Source: Vigna angularis (lineage: Eukaryota > Streptophyta > Magnoliopsida > Fabales > Fabaceae). Taken from it: a stretch of DNA of 64,000 nucleotides. Both the position numbers and the translations under genes were made by a program. How positions within the stretch are numbered: position 1 is the first letter of the stretch; each line of letters opens with the position of its first letter. The stretch spans positions 8,426,001 to 8,490,000 of the forward strand of contig NC_068972.1 of NCBI RefSeq assembly GCF_016808095.1. Direction: 5' to 3'. Shown here in pieces: positions 11,973 to 23,419 of the stretch. The notes below the pieces were generated by a model that saw only the letters and a list, made by a program, of their open reading frames with translations, was not told the origin of the DNA and made no database searches.

Positions 11973-14900
11973 GTACATACATGTTTTATATTGGAAAAAT
12001 ACTACTTTGAAACCTCTTAATAAAAATTACCTAACAACTCTTTTAATATTATAATAGTATCTATTTAGAATTTTAAGATAAAATGTAGAATACTTATAAT
12101 TAAATATTATCATTTTGAATTGTTAAAGTGAATGTTTTTTTATTTGATAAATGTCAATATATCATTATCCTCTATATTGAAAGTAAAATCATAAGATGAT
12201 GCCAACTCTAATAACTTTTTATACATAAATTATTAAGCCATGTCATATGCATTTTTTTTCAACGTTAAATATATCTTTTAATAAGATGAATATGGTATAA
12301 AAAAACAGTAACATGTCGTTGTTTGATTAAAGTTCAATTACAATAGTATTAAAAAACTGTGTTGGGTACAGCCTTAAAAGTGTTATTTAGAATGTTTTAT
12401 CATTACAATTTAAGGCAAAGGTTTAACTCGTGCAACTACGACAATGATTAAGTAAAATAAAAAAAGTATTTACTAAAAGTAGAAGCCTTAATTATATTTA
12501 AAATAAAAGCATTGTACACACTACAAAATAAAAGTATTAATTTATTTCAAAATACAAAATGCATTTAATACTCGCTTAAAGTAATTACATAAAGCATTTA
12601 ATGTAATATATTAAATATATTATTTAACTAGGATCCTTCGATACTCATTAACAAGTTTATTTACTGAAATCACCTAAAAATTCAAAAATTGATGCATTTA
12701 TATAATTTTAATAAAAAAAAAGTAACTCTATCGACAATTAAAAGTTATCACATGAAAAGAATAAACAATTTCATATAAAAAAAAAAAGAAAAAGAGCGAG
12801 TTTACAGTTTTCTTTTTTGCAAAAATAAAAATAAAAATAGTAACTTGTCTAATGCTGTGTTTATATGATTGAATTATATTTACTGATCTTATTTAATAAG
12901 GAGTGAAAACCATAACATTTAATGAGAAGAATTTCAAACAATTCTAACAAAAAAAATGTTTTGGAAAGTGGCATATATGATTGTGAAATTTGAAAAAGAG
13001 TGTGTATGTTTGAAAATGAAAAGTATGAAACAGTAAATGTACTGTTTGGAGTGGTGAAGATAGTCTTGACAACCCTATTTACTCAAAATGACATGTTTGC
13101 CTTCTGCTTAACTTAATTCCAATAAACATATTATTGGAACCAACCATTGAATTATATATAGTTGATAACAGCCTTGAGAAGAAACTTGCCTGTGGAGGAC
13201 CATGTTCAGAGGTTTGATGCCTATATTCATGCATAATCCAGTCCGTTTTCCTTCCATTAGGGGCACGTCCCTTGTAGAAGACCAAGGTCTTTCTCATCCC
13301 TATGATTCTATTTTTGGTCATAACAGCCTTGTCCCTTCCAGTTGCTTTCCAGAATCCAGCAGCAGTGGCTCTGTTAGTTCTTGTTCCTGTAGGATACTTC
13401 TTATCTTTATGGCTGAAAAAGTACCACTCATTCTGTTGCTCATATCCTAGCTTGCACCTATCTGCATAATTTCAAACAAGCACATCAACAACTTTCTAAC
13501 TATAAAATGTTATAACTTCCTCCATATACAACGTTATGATATATAGTTAACAGATGAAGTTGATCAAATTTTCTGAAGTTGAATTGTAATTTCTTAAAGA
13601 ATATTCATGTCCCTTTAATTTAAGAAAGCATTCGTGTCAAGACTAATTGCATTGTGCATATATATGACTAATTACCTTGTATGTCCCAGGGTTCGATTTT
13701 GTAGAGATCAATCTCAACAATAACATCTAGATCGATTTTTAGGGAGTTTATCTTCCTCTTGAGATAGTACCCCACAAGCTCCTCTTCTGTTGGATGAAAT
13801 CTGAATCCTGGAGGCACACATGATTCCATATCAACTGATGATCTCTCCTGAAACAAGCAAAGGAAAAGGAGTCATTTGTGAAAGATCAATTTCACCATTT
13901 ATGTTTCCATTTTAGACTGAATATTATGCATAGAAGTTTGTCTTGTTCTCTTTTACGTGAATCAAGAGAAAAACAAATGATTATGAAACGAAAAATAAGA
14001 CGCTCAAATTGATTTTGCAAATTCCTGATGGTAAGGGCAGCATTGGAAGATAAGGAAAAAAATCAGTGGCCATTGGCTTCGTGTTGCACTTCATCAAAGT
14101 CATAATAGTTTACAACCTTATAGCTCTAAAAACCTCTAGGGATGAGATATTTTGAAGTAATGATGATGATGATGATGTATAACTTTGGTATTGGACCCAA
14201 CAATTGTGCAGCATGTGCAATGACAAAATTGGCAGACCATGTGTGGAACCCACCATAATAAAGAAATTAACTAACAAAATAGGCCTATGATTAATCCTAA
14301 GAAGCTCTTTTTATGTGCCTTTATTTGCATGACATGGAGTTGGCAAAAGTATATTGAACACAAAAGTTGGCCGAAAAGCTTGACTTTGCTGTCACAAGCA
14401 TGTCACATTTCTTTGAGTGCAGTGCACTCCCAACGCCTGCTGGTGGTGGAGAAAGACCTGCCCTATTGAAAATGTCGTGATCACAATTCACGACCACCAG
14501 GCACACATGTAGCCACCATATATGCTACAGATAAAGTTCCACTCATCAGCTTAAGCTATTTTTCAGAATTTTCCAAGGACACAATCACTACCCATGTACA
14601 TGGTTTTCTTAAACCTTGACAAACTAGCTAGCCCTAACTAATTATAATACTACTGGATTTAATATTATTCATCTCTTGCTATTAATGGGGAGACTGTTTC
14701 ATCGATAGTTTGAAAATTTTCAAATTAATCATATCACTCTCTTTTTCTATCGTTAAGATCATGATATTCACACGCTCTCAGTTGACAAAAACCAAAAGAT
14801 ATCATTCTGGGACTATTGTCATTAGTGTTTTCTTTCTTTCTTTCAGAAAACTAACAAATGTGAAGGAAAAGCAAGCTATAGATCCATTTAACATCTTCAG

Positions 14901-15140
14901 GGTTGTAGATGGACATGGATATAATATAACAAACATCAGAAAGCTGTAGTTCCCCTTGCAAAATAAATTTGAAAAATCTGGCTCCCTTGAGAAAAACTCT
15001 CCAGAAGAACATTATACCAAATTCAAGGAGGTTTCAGACTTCTCTTGACTTGCTGTTGAGAAAAGAAAAAAGAAACAATCGTCACATTTATGAACACTAC
15101 AAATATATAGAATACTCACAGGAATTTGGGTTAATGTCAT
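10586..15140 (-). CDS. VND7: NAC transcription factor, VND7-type xylem vessel regulator
   Basis: Four coding exons: 15140-15120, 13847-13676, 13461-13190 and 11122-10586, giving 333 residues. The NAC domain begins [14 protein letters not shown] (about residue 18), continues through [20 protein letters not shown] and [10 protein letters not shown], and ends in [10 protein letters not shown]. The C-terminal half has ELPQLDSP (245-252), an IDW motif (287-289) and the terminal GCFPDS, which I recall from Arabidopsis VND7. VND7 switches on secondary wall and cell death genes during vessel differentiation in the nucleus. The first exon supplies only seven codons (MTLTQIP) and joins in frame through a GTGAGT donor and TTTCAG acceptor. 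If it is untranslated, the start is the ATG at 13829 and the protein has 320 residues. Intron 3 (11123-13189) begins with GC rather than GT (CAG|GCAAGT). All other junctions are GT-AG and in phase. Confidence 0.92.
11376..11435. repeat. (TA)n microsatellite in the last VND7 intron
   Basis: About 60 bp of uninterrupted TA dinucleotides inside intron 3 of the NAC gene, about 250 bp downstream of the acceptor on the plus-strand axis. Confidence 0.95.
11917..11968. repeat. Second (TA)n microsatellite in the last VND7 intron
   Basis: About 52 bp of TA dinucleotides followed by a TGTACGTACATACATG stretch, in the same intron as the run at 11376-11435. Confidence 0.95.
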
Positions 15141-15274
15141 CTTCCTCTTGAGTTTGCTAGCTGTAGGCAGGCACTGAGATAAGATTAAGGGAAAGGATCG
15201 ATCGATCGAGAGAGAGAGATGTGTGTGTTGAAGTAAGGTGAAGGTGAATGTTTGTCTAAAGAGAGGTAGGAGAG

Positions 15275-15285
15275 TTATATATATG
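15275..15285 (-). promoter_or_regulatory. Probable TATA box of the VND7-type gene
   Basis: On the minus strand the sequence reads TATATATAAC, roughly 135 bp upstream of the first ATG (15140). The implied leader of about 100 nt contains GATCGATCGATC and GAGAGA runs. The position is plausible, but the start of transcription is inferred. Confidence 0.4.
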
Positions 15286-16891
15286 TATTTGCAAGAGCAT
15301 GTATCGAAAGGGATGAGAGAATGTTGTACAGAAAAGAAGCAGAAGAATAATATATATAAATATATACACATATAGAAACATATTGTAGATGAGGTTATTG
15401 ATTGCGCGTGGGGTGGCAGATAGATGGAAAGGTCTTTGTTTGGACGGCGTGACACCGAGTTTTCACGCCACCCCCCTTCCACCGCTATATTGTACCCTAA
15501 GCCTTTTCAATTCCACCACTTTAAACAACAATGCTAGCTACTGTACAGTGCTCGCTTAATTTTAACCAAATATATTACTGTTGTTATTATTATTATATGT
15601 AATGGATCATTCATAGTTTTCATTAACTTGTATTATACTTGGCTAATGCACTAGATCAGAGGCTCTCTCACTAATTAGCAACAGACACGAATAGTGAGTA
15701 CATGCATGTCACATTCTCCTCCTCCATCCTTCACAATTGAGGTTTCACAATTGTCTGTTTGGTGCGCCGTCCCTCTACATTTGGCACCATTGCTTTTTTG
15801 ACATCTGGAAGCTATGTCAGACTCCTAAGCTGTCCATATCAATATGTTAATCATTCCTGTCTTCTGGCTTTAGTGTTTTCATATGCAAACCATAAGCCCT
15901 CCACCAATGTTTATCCGATTGTTGTTTAGCACGGTTGTCGTTTTGATTTTGCATTCTCTGCATACCATAATTCATCTTCTGTTCTGCAATTAAGACTATC
16001 AGACCATTTGGTCGATAAAAGAGCATGTATACTTGTTAATTAGTGCCATGTTTAACAACTACTAAATCATATTAATAACATGAAAGTTTACACTAGCAAC
16101 CTGTTAAACTCATATATATAATACAATTATTTCATCACACTAAAACAGTCTTATATCAGTAACAATCGAGTTTGAAAGTAATTTATATATATTTTCATCT
16201 TTTTAACTCTTCAAACCATTCTTCAAAGAGAAATTAAAAGGTTAACCAGACATATTTGCATCACCCTTTTGTCTCTTATTTTGTCATGGTACACAAAACA
16301 AGTTTCACACAGCTGAGTGTCAACGAACTTAGGATAGGAACAAACATATAAGTTAATAAACATAAAAGTTTTTAAATTTCTTCTAACGGATTTGCCTTCT
16401 GTGCACCGGACAATAAGAAGAAACTTGGTTTTTCTCTTAAACATTGAAGTTCCAGCTAAATGACTTGATTATTGAGAAAGAATAGACTTTTATATATTAT
16501 CCCTTGCAAAAGTAAGAGTAACTGATAACATGTTTCTTTGAGAACAATGCACTCTTTTGTATATATATTATAAAAAGGTAATGGATGTATATATTATACG
16601 CGGATTGAAAAGGCAATTTTGGGATTTGTATTATATGTCTGTATATATAAATACTCAAAGGATTAAATTTATTTGTTTTATACAAACACACATAAAGCCT
16701 AGATAAGTTGGGATTACCAACCTACCATTGTACTTTGCAAGGGTTTATATTGTCTTATTCAGAAGCATTAATTTAATAAATAAATAAATATGCTGCAAAT
16801 CTAGTACAGAAATTGCATTTATTATATGAAAGAGTAGTGACCAAAAGCCGAAAGCTTGTATAGAAAGCTTGCTATAACCATATTATTATAC

Positions 16892-16976
16892 CTGAGGGTA
16901 CCCTTTACACCTACTGAATACAACCTTCTAGGGACTCTGTTGGCAGAACAGCAATATTTAACCAGCAACTTGTCAC
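16892..16976 (-). other. Isolated exon-like segment
   Basis: On the minus strand an 85-nt segment is bounded by a pyrimidine/AT-rich TTTGCAG acceptor and a CAG|GTATAA donor. One frame is open throughout (it contains KLLVKYCCSANRVPRRLYSV) but matches no family I know. It could be one exon of a spliced non-coding transcript or of a small gene. I could not find its neighbours. Confidence 0.25.
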
Positions 16977-19121
16977 CTGCAAATTAAATAATTAATGATT
17001 TAATGTTGATGTTGACGTCATTTTGTTCCAACACTTGCTTACATATGCTTCTTATTTTTTTAAAATATGTGCTCACTGTTCATTTTCATTATAGTATTCT
17101 TCTGAAACATTCATTTGTTTATTTACATCATCGGTTTAAATTGACACTGAGATAAGTGGACCATGGTTTGCTGTTTTTGTGTCCAGCAATTCTATGTGCC
17201 CTTGGATATCTGTTACAAATGGAGTACTAGTGTTTATCATTTTTGTTGAATTTAAACCTTGTAATTGCTTTGTTTAAAGATTTTTCTTTCGTTTTGTAGT
17301 GGTGTTTGCTGAATGACAATTTCTCAGTAGCCGATCTAATGGAACCTAACTAAAGCTATACCAAATCTATTCACTATATATACATTTATGTAAATCTGTT
17401 TTTAATGTATTTTATATGATTATGTGGTTAGGTGTCCCACTATTTTATTAAACGCATGAAAGGTTATTATAAATTGTAGTAATAGGTTAATTATGAATAA
17501 TTAACCTCAATGAAATAACAATCATTAGTGACTAACAAAAGCAGAACTTGACTTTTTTTGTTTTTAGTAATGAAGGCTGAAGATTAAGTTTTCTTAGCAG
17601 TGTAGCATAACTGTGTTCTTAATCAACTTGCCGGAAAATCAAAGCTGCTCAGGAACCTTAATTGCAAAATAAGATTTTAATTTGACTGAAAAGAATAAAT
17701 TTTAAAAAATAATATTTTGTACTGTGCATGTGTTTATGCTAACAGCAACACGATTTTAAATTAAAGAAGCCACCGAAATATGATCATTTTAATAGCGTTT
17801 CAATTATAGTTCTATGATATAATTATATTATTTTATTTTGACCTAGACTTAGGAAGAATGTTTAGACCAAATTATTGTGTCTAAACTCTAATGTAATTAA
17901 TTTGTCACCCTTGCTTTATATTAGGGCTATAATAGACCCGTGGCTTGATCATATACATTATTTAACATCTAGGTATTCCAAGGAAAAAGAAGTTCACAAG
18001 CTGAAGCATAAAGTGAAAGAATAGTAAAATTACAATTACGATGTTTATTATTCTACTGACACAAACATTCATAAAAATAAAGCAAAGCAGATTAAAAACA
18101 GGTTACTGTTTGCTAGTTTAATTTTAAGCTTAGGAAGAAAAAGAACTAAGAAACATAATCTCAAAAACGACCAAAGAGACAAACTTATAATAAGTTTAAT
18201 TCACATCTATAAACCTTATTTTAGGTTTACATATAATGAAACAAGATTAGGTTATAGTTTTTGTTTGAATGTAGTTTTCTGAAATGTATATTATATGCAC
18301 CACTTGAACAGAAAGACACCAGCTCTCTTTCACAGATTAGGGAAGAAGAAGTTATAAACAAATATGGAAAGTATTCTTTGCTTCTAAATATATCTGTTGT
18401 ATATTTTATGTAGTGGTGTGGAGCAGATTGCTTGTGTATGAGCCCTGAAATTTTGTGAATTCGTTTATTAGCTTACAAACAACTGCACTAAAAGCTTTAA
18501 AGCCTGGAATAGGAACACTACACTGCAAATTGGTTCGTTCTAGAATCAAATTGGCTTATTTTGTTTAATCTTTCAGGTAATTTACTTTGAAAAGAAGAAG
18601 CAGAAGGAAATTAATAAAAGAAATTCAGAATTCATATGATAGTTTTGGCCCACACGTGAACTTTTAGAGGACCCACTTAGGGGTTCAAATTCCTATTTCG
18701 GACCCACCTTCAAAAACCAATTATCTATGATAAAGAAGAAGAAACAAGAATAGAAGAAAGTTCAATAAGATAGACTTTTGATGGAGGAATGTTTTTATCC
18801 CATAGAATAAATTTGATAGTGATATGCTTTGGTATAAAAAAGTTTATGTTGATATAAAATTTAATGGATCAGGGGTTAAAAATATTTTTATTCTAATATT
18901 TCATAAATATATTAATTTGATCCGTACAATAACCACTGAATTAACTATATATTGATTTATAAAAAGAAACATATTCCTATCAATGTCAAAATTAATATAT
19001 TTATGTTGATAATAACAAATATCATTTTTTTAAAAAAGATGTTAATTTTAATATAAATTATTTTGAAGACATCAAAAACTTATTTAGTTAATGAAATAAT
19101 TATACATGATATGCTATGAAA

Positions 19122-19960
19122 ATACATTATAAGAAAAACACATATTATTGAAAATCTAGTCAAAATGATTAAAAACAATCACTAATATGTTCGTTACTAA
19201 TCCATAATAAATTTGTGACCGAAATCAATGATCGAATTTATGTCCAGATTTATTATTGAAATCAGTATCCAAATCAACAACTAAAATCAGTTATCGAATA
19301 TGTGACGAAAATTAGTGATTAAATCTGTGATTGATATCAGTGATCGATCTAGTCATTGATTTTAAAATTTTGTTTTACTCACTAAATCGGTTTTAGATAT
19401 TTTGTTTTTCAATTTTCTTTTTTAAATGATTTTTTTTTTCAATTTCCAATTTTCTTTCCTAAATAATATAAACGTGATAAATTTAATATATAAAATTATT
19501 GTACACAATTAATATATAATGTTTTTTTCTCTTATTTATATTTTAATTATATTTTAGGATCATTGTACACTACAAAAAAACTATTAAATAACAGTCAGTT
19601 TTAGAGACGAAAAATAATTACTTACTAAATTGATTAATTTATATATCAATTTATAAACTAAAATATTTTGGTTTTTAAAATAGTTTCTATAATAAAATTA
19701 AAATCGGTTTATGAAGTACATTAGCTTCTACATTAAGAAATTAGTATCTAAATTAGTTTTAATAGTAACATAAAATTAGAGATTAATTTAAACATTAATT
19801 TCTTTGGTAGTTAATATTAGATACTTTTAATTAATAATTTTGTATTAATAATAGAAATCATTTTAAATATCAATAATTTTTAGTCTATATATTGATATTT
19901 AAATTAGTCATGTGACTAATAACTTTTTTTTTTCTAAAAGGGATTGCTATTTAATGAATT
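19122..19960. mobile_element. Possible CACTA-like or MITE remnant
   Basis: CATTATAAGAAAAA at 19122 and CACTACAAAAAAA at about 19563 resemble the conserved ends of plant CACTA transposons. Between and after them are degenerate short repeats of the type 'gtgaccgaaat...atcagtgatc' (19210-19360), as in subterminal repeat regions. No transposase frame, clear opposite terminus or 3-bp target duplication was found, so limits and class are uncertain. Confidence 0.3.
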
Positions 19961-22900
19961 TCTTCTAGTCTTATAATTCATTTTTTCATTATAAATTTGG
20001 TCATATATTTAACTTTTTGATATATGATCCATAATAACTTTTATCCAAATAGAGTTTATGATAAATTTAATATATGAACTCATTTTAACCGTTTAAGGTG
20101 AAATTTTGAAATTTTTATGACATGCAAAAGCTAAGGTTAAATGAAAATATTGATATTTATTTTAAATTGTTTTGTTAGTTTTGATTATTGGGATGAAAAT
20201 TTAAAACAATTTGAGAATATGAAAATTTGAGAATTTTCCGTAGAAGAAAATTTATGGCGAACAAAATTGATTGAGATTTAATATATATATATATATATAT
20301 ATATAAGGGACTGAAATCCTACGTAATCAACTCAAACTATACTAAAAATATCATGATTTTTTTTTCCAACGTAAGAAGGTTATTCCTTTCTCTTTAATTA
20401 ATAATTATTCTAAAGTTTTCTCTAGAGTTGTTTAATTACCTATTTTCCTGCTTTTTACTCACACATGTTTAAGAAATTAGGTGGGTTCAAAATTTTGAGG
20501 AACTTACATGTTACGTTGCATATGGGTCAAAAATCTGGGTCACACCTTCTTTTCATATATGACAAAATGTCAACCGTAAATTTGCATAGATATAGGTGAT
20601 AATAAGAACCTAGAGATAGCACTAACTTGAATACACAGTAGTAACATTAACCACTGATTGTAGCAGTGATACAGTCAAGAAGCTATGACACGGTGACATA
20701 GTCATGCAGAGGTCGGAAAATGCTCCAACGACGTAGGATACAACTAAGACCATTAGAAGATGCCTTGTCACACACCTTTAGACTAAGTCTATTTCTGTTA
20801 ATTTTTATTTTCATGATCTATACAGAACAGACCTGTCACCAGACAAGGCATTCATTCGCTAAACATGACGTAAACATCATGTTAATCTGCAATACAAATA
20901 AAGTTAAAGATATGTGAATTGTACATGGACTAAATTATCAAACTTATGGCCCCAAAAACTTTTACCACTTCCATAATTGTCAAATCAGTATCTTCAAATC
21001 TGATCGTCTTTCTCTTTTAAGATTAACCTATCCACATCTTCTTAGATAGTCGGTGCTCCATTTTCAACGAAACAAACAAAAGGTCAATCTAACGTTCAGG
21101 AACTTCTATCACTTTCTACACTAGTTTTTAACTGTAATAAGATGAAATGAAACACTGCTTTAAGTACCAAGACAACCCTCTTTACTTGGTCTTCAATTTT
21201 AGTTTCACCCCCCAGAACAAAGAAGGAAAAACCGTGGGTCCCGTTTCAATTCTCATAGATCATAGAAAATCATGAATCCAATCTGAAAAAATCATCACAA
21301 ACAGATATGATCTACCGACTTTACGTTTTCAATGATATTTTAATGCTGTAATTATTGGCCAAGATATATATTTTCCGATTCTTATTGGCTGAACCATTAA
21401 TCTTTTTTTAAGATAGGGGGTGCATCTATCAAGTATGCCAATCTTTGATTAAGAAATGCTGAATGGGTTTGAAATTCTATTTTTGTCTTTAATTATTTCA
21501 GATAGGTAAGAATTGAATCGATTAGTACTAAGGTAGCAGCAAGTGAACAAAAAGAGTAATTATGTTGGAGAATTAATAATCAAAAGGAGCAAAACAAATG
21601 TCATTATTATTATGGGCGCGTGTGGTGGAGCTTAACATCTGCGGATCTTATGCTAGATACTGTTCTTGTTTTTGATTAACTTAAACTGTCTGAAAGTGAC
21701 CCTAGCCCTTCACACCTCACCATCAGAATTGCTTCAGTACCATTGAGGTGGGGCAAACATTGGTCTATATGTAAACATTCTTCTTCCATATGAAGCTTGT
21801 TAGACAAACCTTGCTCAAATACTATGATGCAGACACTGCATGTGCAGTACTATTATGTTTTTTCTATCGATACATTACCTTTTTTTTTTTATATTACTAT
21901 ATAAATATATCTGCTTATAAATTTCAAGTCCCTGGTAAAGCTCGAGTTGTGCCTGTGGAATTAAAATTCTGAATTTCATATGAAGCATTTCAGGCCAGGC
22001 TTTGTCAGAAAAAAGTAATATTACTCCATGTCATATGATCATATATTCATATGTATGTTTTAGAAATTATATATGTTGTCTCTTGTGGATTATGATGACT
22101 GTTGTCATCTCATTCTCACAAGGGTATTTTGCAAAAGCAATTATGAACAAAATGGCCAAGATATGTGTCCACCAGGTCCACCACTAGATATATTTTGGTT
22201 CAATGAGTATAGCCATAATTTCGAGTTGGGGAGAAGGGAAAAGGAAAAAAATCCGGAATCTAGTTTTCAGTGCAAGCACCATGAGACTTGCGTGTGAACA
22301 AGATACACAGTTCATTGGTTGAGAGAGAAAAGGCCCATTATTATTTTAGCATGCAACATAAGGAAGAAGGGATAATCATTGTGATATGTATGTATCCTGT
22401 TCCCTGATTTTATTCATTATATATGTAGTGTAACAACAGAAAATATCTTACGTTTTCCCTTTAGTTATTTCTCTCGTCCACTTTTTCATAGACATAAGGA
22501 TTCCTGTAATAAATTCAGTCATATATTGTGGCCAAAAGCATGTAACGTACTATTCACACTAAACTGAAGAGCTTCAATTTGTGTAGTAGTAAGCCAGCCG
22601 TGTAATTAAAGCCGCACCAGACTAAAAGAGAATTTTCATCTCAGTAATCACAAAACTCTAACCTCAGGTCAAAAGGGTGGAATAATCATTAAAACCCCAT
22701 CTATGTTCATATTTAGTCAACTTCAAGCAGTAAACAAAGAATGAGGTTTAAGTCAAAATCTGTAGTTAGTGAAATTGATCATCAATTTGTCATTATCATG
22801 GCCGGTAACTAAGTTGTGTCTATGGTAAGCAGACGGCACCAGTGACCAGTGATATGTCACCAGAGTGGTCTAAATAGGAACTAGCAATAACCTTCCTTCA

Positions 22901-23380
22901 ACTCAATTTGACTTTATATATTCATTGCTTGTTTTCGGTAAAAATATCATGTTAGCAATGATGCTCATTCGTGGTATTATTGTAATCTCTAAAACATGGG
23001 GCTGGCATTACTTAAGTTTCTCAACACAATAGTACTTAAGTTTAGTCGTGCATGATATTTATAAGACTGATAAATTTGAAGTTTAAGAGTAAAAGAGAAA
23101 GAGAAAGGTAAGTAGGCAATAGTTTTTAAAGTGAAGAAAGAGAATGATACAAACCTTTGAGGAGAACTATTTGAGGTCTCTTTCAATGAAGCTGAGAATA
23201 GATTGTTGGGAAAGCAGCCGCAGAAAGAAAGTAATTTGGAAGGTGAAATGGGAGATGATGGAGCCTACAAGATTAGAATGAAATAGTGATGATTTTGATA
23301 AGGGGTGTGTGGTGGGGTTGCTTCATCAAAGAAAGAAATAGTGCAAATGAAGCAAGTTGAGAGAAGCATTTGGGGCGGTT

Positions 23381-23419
23381 TGTGGGACTGCAGAGGAGGT
23401 TGGGCTGCTCAGTCCCACA
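23381..23419. other. Inverted repeat / potential hairpin
   Basis: TGTGGGACTG (23381-23390) is repeated in inverse orientation as CAGTCCCACA (23410-23419), with a further CAG/CTG pairing inside. It could form a stem of 10 to 13 bp with a short loop. It lies just upstream of the leader-like minus-strand stretch near 23.2 kb. The function is unknown. Confidence 0.5.

Noticed and set aside
15012..15482. 156-codon minus-strand frame upstream of VND7
   Set aside because: It covers promoter, leader and intron sequence. Only seven codons at 15140-15120 join the NAC protein, and the rest has no recognisable content.
20770..20860. Inverted repeat TGCCTTGTC / GACAAGGCA as a microRNA precursor
   Set aside because: Pairing stops after nine bases, and no known plant microRNA sequence is present.
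21700..22030. Segment resembling miR166 (caggccaggcttt)
   Set aside because: Too many differences from the mature sequence and no complementary arm nearby.
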